The notes beneath the pieces were generated by a model, which searched no databases, was not told the origin of the DNA, and saw only the letters and a list, made by a program, of their open reading frames with translations. Below, piece by piece: positions 18,137-27,980 of a stretch of DNA of 64,000 nucleotides; position 1 is the stretch's first letter; the number at the start of each line of letters is the position of its first letter. Origin of the DNA: CALFUK01 sp964450495 (GTDB taxonomy: Bacteria; Bacteroidota; Bacteroidia; Chitinophagales; Saprospiraceae); contig CAYVFU010000013.1 in assembly GCA_964450495.1 (NCBI GenBank), positions 4,003 to 68,002 of the forward strand, read 5' to 3'. A program made the translations under genes and the position numbers.

Positions 18137-20359
18137 ATGAAGCATTTTAAACAGACTGTCTACATTTGTGTACTTTTTACAAGTTTATTCTCTTGTAAAA
18201 CACAAGAAACGATTTTGACTAAAACAGATATGACGGATATGGATATGAATAAAGAAATAAAAAGATCGACACCTATTGCTGCAAAAGAGGCAAAGTCTAT
18301 GGTCATACATGGACACGAGCGGATAGACAACTACTACTGGATGAGACTCACAGATGAACAAAAATCTGCTCAAACTCCAGATGAGCATACTCAGAAAGTA
18401 TTGAGCTATTTAAATGCTGAAAATGATTATCGAGAAAAAGAAACTGCTCACCTAGATAAATTTGAAGACAAATTATTCGACGAGATTGTAGGCCGAATAA
18501 AGCAGACGGACTTATCAGTGCCATATAAATATAATGGCTATTACTACATTACTAAATACGAAGAAGGCAAGGAATATTCTATACTTACCAGAAAGAAAGA
18601 GTCTCTTGATAATGAAGAGGAAGTGTACCTCGACATGAACAAACTTGCTGAAGGTCATGCTTACTATAATGTCAATAACACGAGCATAAGTCCAGACAAT
18701 AAATTACTTGCTTATTCTGAAGATACCGTAAGTCGGCGGATTTATACAATCAAGTTTAAAGATTTAGAAAGTGGCGAATTGATGGATGATAAAATTGAAG
18801 GTGTAAGTGGCTCAGCTGTATGGGCTAATGATAATAAAACGATTTTTTATGTCAAGAAAGACCCCGTTACACTGCGATCCGAAAAAGTCTACAGGCACAC
18901 ATTAGGAACTAATCAAGATCAAGATGTGCTGGTGTACCATGAACAAGATGAAACCTTTAATGTCGGCATATACAAAACAACCTCCAGAGATTTCATTATG
19001 ATTTTTAGCAGTCACACACTGACTTCTGAATATCAATATTTATCTGCAGACAATCCTAACGGCGATTTTCAGTTATTTGAAGCAAGAGACTTAACAGCTA
19101 AGCATGAATATTACGTGACTCATTACGATGATCATTGGTATGTAAGAAGTAATGAAAACGCGCCAAATTTTAAATTGCTTAAAACGCCAATACTAAAGAC
19201 CGCCAAAAACAATTGGACTGAAGTCATACCGCATAGGGAAGATGTCTTTCTGTCTCGGATAACGCCATTTCGAAATTACATGGCGCTTAGCGAAAGAATA
19301 AATGGAATCACTGAACTACGAGTAAAAACGTGGGATGGATCTACAGACTATTATATCGAATTGGATGAACCTTCACATCTTGTATATCCTTCGACTAATT
19401 TGGATTTTGATACTGAGACCTTACGAATCGGATATCAAAGTATGAAGACGCCAAATTCCATTTATGACTTTAATATGAATACGAAAGAGCGTGTCTTGTT
19501 GAAGCAATCAGAAGTCGTTGGAGATTTCACATCATCTGATTACAAAACAGATCGAATCATGGCTACTGCAAGAGATGGTGTCAAGGTACCTGTCTCTATC
19601 ATTTATCACAAAGATACACCAATTGATGGTACAGCACCTTGCTTATTGTATGCCTATGGATCGTATGGCAGCAATATGGAGCCCTATTTTAGTTCGACAA
19701 GATTAAGCTTACTGGATCGTGGGTTTGTCTATGCTATTGCCCACATCAGAGGAGGACAAGAAATGGGTAAACAATGGTATGAAAATGGAAAGCTATTAAA
19801 AAAGAAAAATACTTTTTACGATTTTATTGACTGTGGCAAGCAGATGATTCAGGATGGATATGCCAACGAGGAAAAATTATTTGCCATGGGAGGCAGTGCA
19901 GGTGGCCTGTTAATGGGTGCTATTATGAATATGGAACCAAACTTATGGAAAGGCGTTGTTGCAGCGGTACCATTTGTAGATGTGGTAACAACAATGTTGG
20001 ATGAGACCATTCCACTTACTACGTTTGAATGGGATGAATGGGGTAATCCTGAAAATGAAGAGTACTATAACTACATGCTTTCATATTCTCCTTATGACAA
20101 TGTCGAGGCCAAAGATTATCCTACAACTCTTGTGACGACAGGTTTATTCGACTCACAAGTTCAATATTGGGAACCAGCAAAATGGGTTGCGAAATTAAGA
20201 GAATTAAAGACTGACGATAAGCCATTATACATGTATTGCAATATGGATACAGGACACGGTGGCGCATCTGGAAGATTTGCTCGGCATCGAGAGACTGCTA
20301 TGGAGTATGCTTTTTTACTAGACCTTGCAGACTTGGTGGATAAAGATGAGATGCCTTAG
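18137..20359 (+). CDS. S9A prolyl oligopeptidase/oligopeptidase B-like lipoprotein
   Basis: A 740-residue serine peptidase. The N-terminus has a lipoprotein signal (LFTSLFSCK, lipobox Cys at about 21). A seven-bladed propeller region follows, then the catalytic hydrolase domain with Ser587 (GGSAGG), Asp672 (TGLFDSQV) and His707 (TGHGGASGR). The start of the mature protein (HGHERIDNYYWMR) and the TGHGG motif are typical of protease II/oligopeptidase B, which cleaves short peptides after basic residues. The lipobox implies envelope attachment, unlike the cytosolic E. coli enzyme. It stands alone, with its own promoter region shared with the divergent MATE gene. Confidence 0.92.
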   Translation: MKHFKQTVYICVLFTSLFSCKTQETILTKTDMTDMDMNKEIKRSTPIAAKEAKSMVIHGHERIDNYYWMRLTDEQKSAQTPDEHTQKVLSYLNAENDYREKETAHLDKFEDKLFDEIVGRIKQTDLSVPYKYNGYYYITKYEEGKEYSILTRKKESLDNEEEVYLDMNKLAEGHAYYNVNNTSISPDNKLLAYSEDTVSRRIYTIKFKDLESGELMDDKIEGVSGSAVWANDNKTIFYVKKDPVTLRSEKVYRHTLGTNQDQDVLVYHEQDETFNVGIYKTTSRDFIMIFSSHTLTSEYQYLSADNPNGDFQLFEARDLTAKHEYYVTHYDDHWYVRSNENAPNFKLLKTPILKTAKNNWTEVIPHREDVFLSRITPFRNYMALSERINGITELRVKTWDGSTDYYIELDEPSHLVYPSTNLDFDTETLRIGYQSMKTPNSIYDFNMNTKERVLLKQSEVVGDFTSSDYKTDRIMATARDGVKVPVSIIYHKDTPIDGTAPCLLYAYGSYGSNMEPYFSSTRLSLLDRGFVYAIAHIRGGQEMGKQWYENGKLLKKKNTFYDFIDCGKQMIQDGYANEEKLFAMGGSAGGLLMGAIMNMEPNLWKGVVAAVPFVDVVTTMLDETIPLTTFEWDEWGNPENEEYYNYMLSYSPYDNVEAKDYPTTLVTTGLFDSQVQYWEPAKWVAKLRELKTDDKPLYMYCNMDTGHGGASGRFARHRETAMEYAFLLDLADLVDKDEMP

Positions 20360-20450
20360 ATTCAACGCATAAATAGTACGATTGAGATTAAACATTCAAG
20401 TATTAGTATACCTACAATATTGATATTCCAATTGAGTATTTAAGTTATGT

Positions 20451-20470
20451 CAATGAGTCATGGCTCATTG
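20451..20470. terminator. hairpin between convergent genes
   Basis: CAATGAG and CTCATTG form a perfect 7-base stem around a 6-base loop between the stop of the oligopeptidase gene and the stop of the RES toxin gene. The position fits a bidirectional terminator. No clear T-run follows on either strand, so this is only a candidate. Confidence 0.4.
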
Positions 20471-20495
20471 GGGTATAATTCCATAGGACATCAAA

Positions 20496-20957
20496 TTATT
20501 TTGTAGCCACTCTACCATCCAAATTAACCTCTGCAGTATTTTTGACAGTCAACTTATTAAAATCCTTATGGAATGGATTAATCAAAATATTGGATTCTTG
20601 TTCCAAAACTGCTGAAGGTACCTTCAACGCTAATGATTGTTGAGAAAGCAACCAATCTGAGCCAAAGTCGATGGTCTGTTGTGAATACTGACTTGCTCTC
20701 CAATTTTCTGACAATTTCCCAATATCTGACAAATCAAGAATTGCTTTGTCTGGGATATTCAAGGTGATGTACCCAAATCGATGGTCAATCTTTTTCCGGA
20801 ATTGATTAGCAAGCACTTCTAGTACTGCGAGAGATAAATGAGCAGAGGTGTACAACATTTGCAGCCCTTCCCTATTCCATCTACCGCCATATAGCTTAGC
20901 ACCAAATCCTGAAATATCATTCAAGTATTTCTTTTTTGCAATACGATAAACTTCCAT
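20496..20957 (-). CDS. RES-domain toxin
   Basis: A RES-family toxin of 153 residues from the ATG at 20957; a TTG one codon upstream is a less likely start. The family motifs are present: Arg26 in YGGRWN, Tyr36 in LYTS, Glu47 in LAVLEVLAN, and the late Ser in KVPSAVLEQESN followed by ILINPFHKDF. Characterised RES toxins (MbcT, ParT, Res) consume or use NAD+ and stop growth until neutralised by an Xre/MbcA/ParS antitoxin. The stop of the antitoxin gene overlaps the ATG in a TGATG arrangement, so translation is coupled. The assignment rests on motif and partner and is firm. Confidence 0.93.
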   Translation of the reverse strand: MEVYRIAKKKYLNDISGFGAKLYGGRWNREGLQMLYTSAHLSLAVLEVLANQFRKKIDHRFGYITLNIPDKAILDLSDIGKLSENWRASQYSQQTIDFGSDWLLSQQSLALKVPSAVLEQESNILINPFHKDFNKLTVKNTAEVNLDGRVATK

Positions 20958-21454
20958 CAATAAACACCGTGCTCTATCCTACCAAGAATCCGAATTAAAA
21001 TACGAGTACCAAATGTGGTGTCCATCAAGTCAATGGGCTTTTTGTAATCTAAGGCACTTATGGGACCATGCAGCCACTCCTCCAACTCTGTCTCATCATC
21101 CTCAAAAACCTCTAAACCCTTGCGCACAACCTCAGCAATAGATAAAATCTGCTCTGACACATGTACACTCAAGTGATCTGAAGGCGACTTGCGCTGTATG
21201 GTCCTATGAGAAATATGCAATAATGCACTCATCCTCTCCATACTTATACCTAACTTCTTGGCTAAAGTATCTAGACTCTTTTTGGGCAATCCAACACGAG
21301 TAACAGCAACTAAGTCCATCTCATTATTAATGTCTTTCTTAAGTGCTTTTTTACCACCTATAATAGCAACTAACTGAGAGTACTTAGATTGCTTGGAATC
21401 ATAATTAACGAGAGCCTCATTTGCTGAAGGATTGTCTAAACTAGAATCATACAT
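20957..21454 (-). CDS. Xre/MbcA/ParS-family antitoxin
   Basis: A 165-residue antitoxin with a helix-turn-helix-like middle (LAKKLGISMERMSALLHISH) and a C-terminal DUF2384 toxin-binding region (EEWLHGPISALDYKKPIDL, then GTRILIRILGRIEHGVY). It neutralises the RES toxin encoded directly downstream and should repress its own promoter. The upstream region has palindromic and direct repeats suited to such autoregulation. The N-terminal 40 residues are variable and probably disordered. The ATG at 21454 is the first of the frame. Confidence 0.93.
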   Translation of the reverse strand: MYDSSLDNPSANEALVNYDSKQSKYSQLVAIIGGKKALKKDINNEMDLVAVTRVGLPKKSLDTLAKKLGISMERMSALLHISHRTIQRKSPSDHLSVHVSEQILSIAEVVRKGLEVFEDDETELEEWLHGPISALDYKKPIDLMDTTFGTRILIRILGRIEHGVY

Positions 21455-21462
21455 AACACGTC

Positions 21463-21493
21463 ATTTGTCACAAATATAATGAAATATGTCACA
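21463..21493 (-). promoter_or_regulatory. putative promoter/operator of the RES-Xre operon
   Basis: TGTCACA occurs at 21466-21472 and again at 21487-21493 (plus-strand reading), 21 bases apart and thus on the same face of the helix. The first copy sits in a 13-base palindrome ATTTGTCACAAAT (21463-21475). On the minus strand a TATATTTG element (plus 21471-21478), matching the Bacteroidota TAnnTTTG, lies between the two copies. This suggests that the antitoxin binds across the -7 region. Confidence 0.55.
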
Positions 21494-21512
21494 CAAGTCA
21501 ACTCTTCCAATG

Positions 21513-21545
21513 AAAAAAGCTGCATCTGAAGATTCAGATACAGCT
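21513..21545 (-). terminator. Rho-independent terminator of the T9SS surface-protein gene
   Basis: On the minus strand a 13-pair stem (12 Watson-Crick pairs plus one G-U) with a very tight loop is followed directly by TTTTTT. It lies 25 bases after the stop of the 1653-residue surface-protein gene and upstream of the antitoxin promoter, so it insulates the two units. The arms are AGCTGTATCTGAA and TTCAGATGCAGCT. Confidence 0.85.
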
Positions 21546-21569
21546 CATTTTCAAATGTCAATTTATTTC

Positions 21570-24500
21570 TTAATCTACAACAACTAATGGTTTGACTTCA
21601 ACAGTATCATCAGTTTTTAATTGATAATAGTAAAGACCGCTTTCTGGGAATAGTTGTTTATCAACAGGAATGTTATTTAACCCTTTATCAAAATGATATG
21701 TCTTAGAAATTAGTTCATTACCCGCAGCATCATATAACGTAAATTGAAAGTTAGCAGAATCTGTAGCAACAACTTCAATCATTGAATTGTCTATGATAGG
21801 ATTTGCCAAGACTTGACTGGTAAACCCTTTATGCACAAGAGTATTGTCAAGAACCAATTCTCTTGTTTCTAGATTATCACCTAGATATACCTCATTAGAC
21901 ATTAGATCATCTGATAAATGAATTGCTTCCGACACATCAACATCCTCAACTGCGACAAAACTCATTGTATAGCTGACATTTCCTTTTGCTGGTATTCCAT
22001 CATACCAATTCAGCTTTGTTTGATTTGATTCTGAGACATAGCTTTCTTCATCGAATTTAATGACATTAGAACGCAACCCTGTCAACTCCAAACCTTTGTG
22101 CGTAAGTCCCATTTGAAAACCATACACATCAGAAGCATCATTAATTTGAACACTAACATCTACAAATTCTCCTTTTTCGATTAAGTCTTTATCAACACTA
22201 ATTGTAACGTCTTCTTCAGCAACGATATCAGATGAAGCTGATTGTACGTTTGCAATCACATCTCCACTGACATCACCGATTTTTATACCAATAAAATCTT
22301 CAGTCATAGCATCTTGATTGAGGTTATCCAATCTTAGCGTCGAAACATATGGCCATGGATTTAGATTGTCAGCAAAACTTTGATTTTCTATAACAAACAC
22401 CCAACTATCATCAACCATGACATCATTAGGTATCAAACCTAAAATCATTTTGCGCAACAGCACGAGATCACTACCAGTCAATGATTGGCTACCATTGGCA
22501 TCAGAAGCAATAATATGATGTGGATTTATAAACTGATCGATACCCAAAATATGCTTCTGTATCAATACCAAATCAAGCGTACTCAAACCATTCTTGTACG
22601 TGTCTTCTTTCTTCGCTACAACATTATAATCCAAACCAACGGGATTCGATATAAATGCATAGCTTCCATCAGTGTCGTTAATGATCGACTTTGGATATTC
22701 TGGCAGATTAGCCTGTAATGACATTTCTGTAAAATCAACTAATTGTCCATCTGTTGTATGGACTTGACCTCCAATTTGAAGTCCAGATCCTCCTCCACAT
22801 TCTCCATCTACAAATAGTACAATTCCACGTTTCATTGCTTCACAAGCATTGGAGTAAGTGACATTATCACAACCACATACTGGAGCATTATTCGTTGCAC
22901 AAGAAATATTGTCATTGATAATACTTTCATCAATACAAGATTCATATTCAGTTTCTGCACAATTATTACCGTTATCCGAAATAAATATGCCGACGTTACA
23001 AAAATCTCTATTGCCCTGAGCATCCCACACATAAATATCTAAAGAGACAAAGTTTACCAAAGATCCACATTCAAATACGATTGAACTTTGATCTTCAAAC
23101 CCTTCGCTTCCGAATGCTAAAGGTTCACCACCTTCTGGCACCACAGTGAAAGACAATTCATCTGGTGACGAGCAATTATCAAAACTTCCCAAGTTAAAAT
23201 CTGAAGCCCAGACTGCTACATTACCATTATCAGCCGTAAATGCAGTAGTTAATCCTGCCAGGCATAAAGGAGTTGGTGCTTTAAGGTCATCATAACTTAT
23301 GTTTGTTTCTTTTGAGCTAGAATTGCCACAACCATCATCTACTGTCCATACTAATCGATCACTATCCGCAGGAGTACCACTAATGACAACTTCCGCCTCA
23401 GCACCCGTTCTAGTAAAGACTTCAATTAACTGGCCGTTTTTATACCAGGTGATTCTCCAATCCAACATGTCACCATTTAATTCTTGAGCACCACAAAAAT
23501 CAGATGCTACTGCAACAACTGCTGTTTCGCCAAAACATGGTGTATCATCATCTTTAGATTGCGCACCTCCTGTGGTATTGACCAATAGTTCTTCTTCTAC
23601 AACAATACTTGGAGCAGTGTTGTCTTGTACTTTTACAATTTGATTGTAAGAATAATACCCATCAATGAATACTTGCAGATAACTAAAGTAGACTGGGTCT
23701 TGATATAGCGCAGATTCTGGACAATCGGTACATACCCCTTGCGCCCAATCTTCAACAGCTATAAATAAATCAGTATCGTTCGTTTCGCTAGCTTCATTAT
23801 TTGGATCATAAACACACCAATCAACTACTGACCATCTATTAACAATAGTCAAACAAGCATCAGAAGTTGTGATGGTATCTTGCTCTAAACTATAACCGAC
23901 TAGCCCACAACTTGATTCACACCAAACAGGCTTTATGTCTTCAATTGTAAATTCCGGAATACACTCTACAGGTTCACCCATAGCAACAGGATGATCAAGA
24001 AAAATCTGTGCTTCATTGTCATTGTTACATTCGATATTCAATCCTTCTTCAATTTGACCATTTAAATGTTTCGGCCATTTTATCGTATAAGGATCAAATC
24101 CACCTTCCGTTGAAATAGTTATTTCTTGTTGACAGAAAGCATCGCCTGGGGAAAGATCTCCAGAATTGTCAGAATCGATATACCATTCTTTGATGACTGT
24201 TTCATTGCCACAAGAACCTGATACATCCTCTACAGATGCAATCTCTAAAACATACTCTCCAGTACAGGCTTGACCAGCTATTGTAGGTGGAGCAGCCGTA
24301 TTGGGATCTGCATCACAATCAATGGTAACATCTTCACAAATTAATGTTGGTGTTGAATTGTTAGAAACAAAAACATCTACCATACATTGATTCTGATTGC
24401 CGCTTTGATCAGTAGCCACTAAAATAACTTGAACTATTTGACCTGCATCTTGGCAGCAGAATTTCACAAAATCACCATAGGCATCTGACTCTGGCACAAC

Positions 24501-26531
24501 TCCTTCCTCAATGCAATCACCAAATTTATCTCTTGTCAAACAGATGGTTTCACCACCACTACATTCCTCACCACAACATCCTTCCATACGAGCGACTTTA
24601 AAGCTCACGTCTCCACAACCTGAGTCATGGCTACCTACATTAAGTGTTTCTGCATAAATTTTAGCTACCCCTGATTCTGGAGAAGATTGGGAAAATGTCA
24701 GTGATACTGATAATGAGCTTTGGCAAACCATTACAGGTGGAACATTATCCACTACAGCTAAGCCAAAAGACATTTCACTTGTATTTCCACATTCGTCAGT
24801 GACTAATGCTATAACATCTATAGGACCATGATTCTCAGACAATCCGAGCAAATAACCATCAGCGACATATCCTTCGCTTGATCGCCACTCTACATCTACT
24901 GAAGAAGAACAATTATCTTCATATTCAACATCTGGTAAAGGGTAAGTTGCCGTACACTGCCAAGGATCTATTGACACAATAACATCATCTAAGGACTCTA
25001 CAACAGGTGCCGTTTGATCACTGATTTCAATTTGTTGGACACCACTTAATTGCACCTCAGAATCACACCAATCTAACATTGTCCATGACCTAATTATTTT
25101 TTTACCACCGGCACAAGCTGTAAACTCTATATCAGAAAATGTAGTCAACACATTACAGAAAAATTCTCCTGGAATCACCGGAACTCTAGGATTTGTAAAT
25201 CCAGGTCCGACCACTGTATCTAAAACAATAGAATCTCTCAATATTTTATCAACCACAGTGACAATCACCCATACACTTTCTAAAGTCCCATCACCATCTA
25301 AGTCTATAGCTTGCTGAATCATCGTATCTCTAGTACCAGCGACTTCTTCTATGTGAATAATGCTTTCAATTATATTGGTATCTGGCACCAATGTATGCGC
25401 ATCGACATACGAAGGGTATGCTAGTGTAGCATCTCCTGTCGCTTCAGCAATATACTCAGGACTACCAATCTCGTAGGAATCATCTAATTCTAATTCACAG
25501 TCAAGTAGTAGTGGTTCTGGAAATTCAATTTGCGTTATGCTATTTGGACCTAAGTCTATTTTTTCTTCTCTGTAAGCTTGTGTCAGTAGAACAGCTTTTT
25601 GAGTAACGCCATGCATGGTAATATTAGCTGTGTAACTCACCACATGTAAAACACCATCTTCATCACACATATCACCAGTAGATTGACTTATGACAGTGAC
25701 ATCACTAACGAGTGAAGCTCCACAGCTTTCGTCTATCACTGTTTTTGCTTGCTCTGGAGTTAGGAATATTTCAGGAAAACTTCCACCACACCAGCTTACA
25801 CAACCAACGTTACAATTAGGGACAGCTGCTTCGATGTAAAAACTCCCAGTAGCTTGACTGACAAGTGCGCTATACTCTATAGTGTAACTGCCGACATTGG
25901 GCAATGCGACAACATCACTAAACGCACCCGGCAAATACACTGTCGAATAAATAGCAGCGCCTGACGCATCACGTATAATCACCTGAATGTCAGATGATGA
26001 CCAAATAGGATTGGAAGAACTTCCAGAATTGTAATTAACACTAGAGTTTCCCATCAAATTAATTACTTTCTGACATTCATCAGTTGCGGTCAATTCTAAT
26101 ATTCCTGATGAATTTGACGAAGACAATAAACCATCAAAGGAGTCAGAATCACCAGCAATAAATTGACATGGTGATTCTAAAACTGGCAACACATTGGCTT
26201 CTAAAGCAATTGTTCCCCAGCACGTATTGCCATCACAAGAACTTGTGACTTGATATTTGACTGTGGTATTTACTTGCTCTGCAGAAACTGCATTTCCAAT
26301 AAAGACATCATTTTCATCAAAGAGGGAAATCTCATAATCATAATCAATGTTAGGAGCTTCAAGAACCATATCTGGATCTATCATCAAATCACAATTGACT
26401 CCCAAGCTTATTTGTACGGAATTGTTGCACACAAGTGCACCGCAATTTTGGGCTGACAAGGTCTTAAATGACGTGAATGAAATAAAAAATAATAAAATGA
26501 GACACTTAGTAAAAGACGTAATCTTATACAT
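21570..26531 (-). CDS. giant T9SS-secreted surface protein (Kazal-like, dockerin/cohesin-like, sorting domain)
   Basis: A 1653-residue exported protein with a Sec signal peptide (hydrophobic residues about 9-24, ending LSAQ). The first two thirds are Cys-rich beta repeats of the HYR/PKD-like kind, with repeated CGN and DNTAP/DQTAP motifs marking domain borders. A Kazal-like module follows, with NAPVCGCDNVTYSNACEA. Next come a carboxypeptidase-like Gly-rich region, a dockerin-like pair (LDLVLIQKHILG and SDLVLLRKMILG) and a cohesin-like segment. It ends with a type IX sorting domain (LYDAAGNELIS, GLYYYQLK). It is likely a cell-surface or secreted adhesin or structural protein. It is followed by a strong terminator. 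Confidence 0.85.
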   Translation of the reverse strand: MYKITSFTKCLILLFFISFTSFKTLSAQNCGALVCNNSVQISLGVNCDLMIDPDMVLEAPNIDYDYEISLFDENDVFIGNAVSAEQVNTTVKYQVTSSCDGNTCWGTIALEANVLPVLESPCQFIAGDSDSFDGLLSSSNSSGILELTATDECQKVINLMGNSSVNYNSGSSSNPIWSSSDIQVIIRDASGAAIYSTVYLPGAFSDVVALPNVGSYTIEYSALVSQATGSFYIEAAVPNCNVGCVSWCGGSFPEIFLTPEQAKTVIDESCGASLVSDVTVISQSTGDMCDEDGVLHVVSYTANITMHGVTQKAVLLTQAYREEKIDLGPNSITQIEFPEPLLLDCELELDDSYEIGSPEYIAEATGDATLAYPSYVDAHTLVPDTNIIESIIHIEEVAGTRDTMIQQAIDLDGDGTLESVWVIVTVVDKILRDSIVLDTVVGPGFTNPRVPVIPGEFFCNVLTTFSDIEFTACAGGKKIIRSWTMLDWCDSEVQLSGVQQIEISDQTAPVVESLDDVIVSIDPWQCTATYPLPDVEYEDNCSSSVDVEWRSSEGYVADGYLLGLSENHGPIDVIALVTDECGNTSEMSFGLAVVDNVPPVMVCQSSLSVSLTFSQSSPESGVAKIYAETLNVGSHDSGCGDVSFKVARMEGCCGEECSGGETICLTRDKFGDCIEEGVVPESDAYGDFVKFCCQDAGQIVQVILVATDQSGNQNQCMVDVFVSNNSTPTLICEDVTIDCDADPNTAAPPTIAGQACTGEYVLEIASVEDVSGSCGNETVIKEWYIDSDNSGDLSPGDAFCQQEITISTEGGFDPYTIKWPKHLNGQIEEGLNIECNNDNEAQIFLDHPVAMGEPVECIPEFTIEDIKPVWCESSCGLVGYSLEQDTITTSDACLTIVNRWSVVDWCVYDPNNEASETNDTDLFIAVEDWAQGVCTDCPESALYQDPVYFSYLQVFIDGYYSYNQIVKVQDNTAPSIVVEEELLVNTTGGAQSKDDDTPCFGETAVVAVASDFCGAQELNGDMLDWRITWYKNGQLIEVFTRTGAEAEVVISGTPADSDRLVWTVDDGCGNSSSKETNISYDDLKAPTPLCLAGLTTAFTADNGNVAVWASDFNLGSFDNCSSPDELSFTVVPEGGEPLAFGSEGFEDQSSIVFECGSLVNFVSLDIYVWDAQGNRDFCNVGIFISDNGNNCAETEYESCIDESIINDNISCATNNAPVCGCDNVTYSNACEAMKRGIVLFVDGECGGGSGLQIGGQVHTTDGQLVDFTEMSLQANLPEYPKSIINDTDGSYAFISNPVGLDYNVVAKKEDTYKNGLSTLDLVLIQKHILGIDQFINPHHIIASDANGSQSLTGSDLVLLRKMILGLIPNDVMVDDSWVFVIENQSFADNLNPWPYVSTLRLDNLNQDAMTEDFIGIKIGDVSGDVIANVQSASSDIVAEEDVTISVDKDLIEKGEFVDVSVQINDASDVYGFQMGLTHKGLELTGLRSNVIKFDEESYVSESNQTKLNWYDGIPAKGNVSYTMSFVAVEDVDVSEAIHLSDDLMSNEVYLGDNLETRELVLDNTLVHKGFTSQVLANPIIDNSMIEVVATDSANFQFTLYDAAGNELISKTYHFDKGLNNIPVDKQLFPESGLYYYQLKTDDTVEVKPLVVVD

Positions 26532-26564
26532 ACTGTTTTGGTTATTTTGTAAAATTCGGTTATC

Positions 26565-26594
26565 AAAACTTACGCTTCGAACTGTAAGTTTTTT
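26565..26594. terminator. bidirectional terminator-like hairpin
   Basis: AAAACTTAC and GTAAGTTTT form 9-base perfect arms around a 10-base loop that itself contains TTCGAA. On the plus strand the stem runs into TTTTTT, and on the minus strand into TTTT. It lies between the TolC-like gene and the surface-protein start, so on the minus strand it would end the DUF4956 operon transcript. Confidence 0.55.
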
Positions 26595-26683
26595 GAAATG
26601 ACGATACGAGAAAAGGCATTCCCCTAAAGTGAGTGTGCTGAAATGTTAAAAATAGATCCGAATGTCGTTCTTATATGTATTTC

Positions 26684-26714
26684 AAGACAGTTTATATATG
26701 TAAAACACTGTCTT
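26684..26714 (-). terminator. hairpin after the TolC-like gene
   Basis: AAGACAGT and ACTGTCTT form a perfect 8-base stem with a 15-base AT-rich loop, 19 bases after the stop of the TolC-like gene. There is no T-run after it, so it may be an mRNA-end stabiliser acting with the stronger hairpin at 26565-26594. Confidence 0.35.
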
Positions 26715-26732
26715 CTAACTAATTATAAGGAG

Positions 26733-27980
26733 TTAGTTTGAGGCCAACAGGTAGTTTTTCAATGGCATTTGAGTCATTAAAAGGCTGTCCTCCAGAAAAT
26801 CTAGGTACTCTTCATAGACATCTTTCTGGGAATTGATCTTATCTATTTGCAATTTGACGCTCTGCTGATTGAGTTCTAAAATGAAGGTAGGGTTTGAGTT
26901 ATTTGTTTCATTTAATATTTGTTTGAGTTCCATATTGTACTCATTCATAGACTCCCTTAATGCCAATTGTTCTTCATAAAGTCTAATGCTTTCCAACACT
27001 TCGAAACGTGATCTACTTACTTCTAAAAACAATTTATCTTGCTCAAATTGTGCCTCATTCTCTATGTTATCCATTTCTATTTTGATTTCTTCCATGTCCA
27101 AACGATTGCCTCCATCCCATGGAAATCTCAAGCCAACACCAACGGACACTTTCTCTCTGAATGGATCGCTGTGTGGTCCTCCGTAGGATATTTCAGCAAA
27201 TCTGAGTATTTGTTTTGCCTCTGCTTCTTCAAGGTCAAGTTCATTTTGTAGTTCCGTTCTTTTTAAATTATCCCTTACTAGTCTATCTGGATCTTCTACC
27301 GTAGAAGGATCGAATGATGTCACAAATGACTTTATTTCCTCAATAGAGATTAAATCCTCAAATGTGTATTCTGCACTATTTAAGCTGATAGGAAAAGCAT
27401 ACATTTTGTTCTCTTGCAAATTTTGCAATTGATTTAAATTCAATTCCTTGAGATCATTTTGAGCTTTTACAAAATCAGAGAAGTCCGCCTCTTGTATAAT
27501 AAGTTGTTTTTTAATGACTGTCATCTTATCCTCTAAAATCAATTTTTGCTGTTCTAGCAAATCATGAAGTTCAGCAGAAAAATATTCATCTATCCAATAA
27601 TTATATGCATCTTCTATAAAATCAAGTTCTAAAGAATATGGGTTGTCTTTGGGCTGTGCTAGATACCCTTCAAAGATTCGCTCTTGTGCTTCTCTAATAG
27701 CTTTTGTAGTCGGGCTGACACGTATTAGATAGTCTTGATTATCCAGATCAAAATCATTGGTTTCTGTTCTGAATTCATATTCCTCAATAATAGGCGCTTT
27801 AAAGGTGTATTCCCCAGATTGATTTGTAGTAGAAGGAAGTCGTTCAGCTATATCTTCAAAAACAATCTGCATAAACTCACCAGTATTTACTGTATTTGAT
27901 TGTCCATTTAAGGAAAAAGACAACACGGTAAATACTAGAAAATGAATACTATTTATCAAGTTTCGAGGCTTGCTCGACAT
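26733..27980 (-). CDS. TolC-like outer-membrane factor
   Basis: About 415 residues from the preferred ATG at 27980 (MSSKPRNLINSIHFL), which gives a clean signal peptide ending SLNGQS; the frame is open back to an ATG at 28049. The body is mostly long amphipathic helices with heptad-like patterns (EVLESIRLYEEQLALRES, QSVKLQIDKINSQKDVYEEY). A central segment GVGLRFPWDGGNRLDMEE resembles the repeat border of TolC-type outer-membrane efflux proteins. It overlaps the end of the HlyD-like gene by 32 bases. It should form or assist the outer-membrane channel of the DUF4956/HlyD system. Similarity to TolC is structural rather than strong in sequence. Confidence 0.7.
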   Translation of the reverse strand: MSSKPRNLINSIHFLVFTVLSFSLNGQSNTVNTGEFMQIVFEDIAERLPSTTNQSGEYTFKAPIIEEYEFRTETNDFDLDNQDYLIRVSPTTKAIREAQERIFEGYLAQPKDNPYSLELDFIEDAYNYWIDEYFSAELHDLLEQQKLILEDKMTVIKKQLIIQEADFSDFVKAQNDLKELNLNQLQNLQENKMYAFPISLNSAEYTFEDLISIEEIKSFVTSFDPSTVEDPDRLVRDNLKRTELQNELDLEEAEAKQILRFAEISYGGPHSDPFREKVSVGVGLRFPWDGGNRLDMEEIKIEMDNIENEAQFEQDKLFLEVSRSRFEVLESIRLYEEQLALRESMNEYNMELKQILNETNNSNPTFILELNQQSVKLQIDKINSQKDVYEEYLDFLEDSLLMTQMPLKNYLLASN

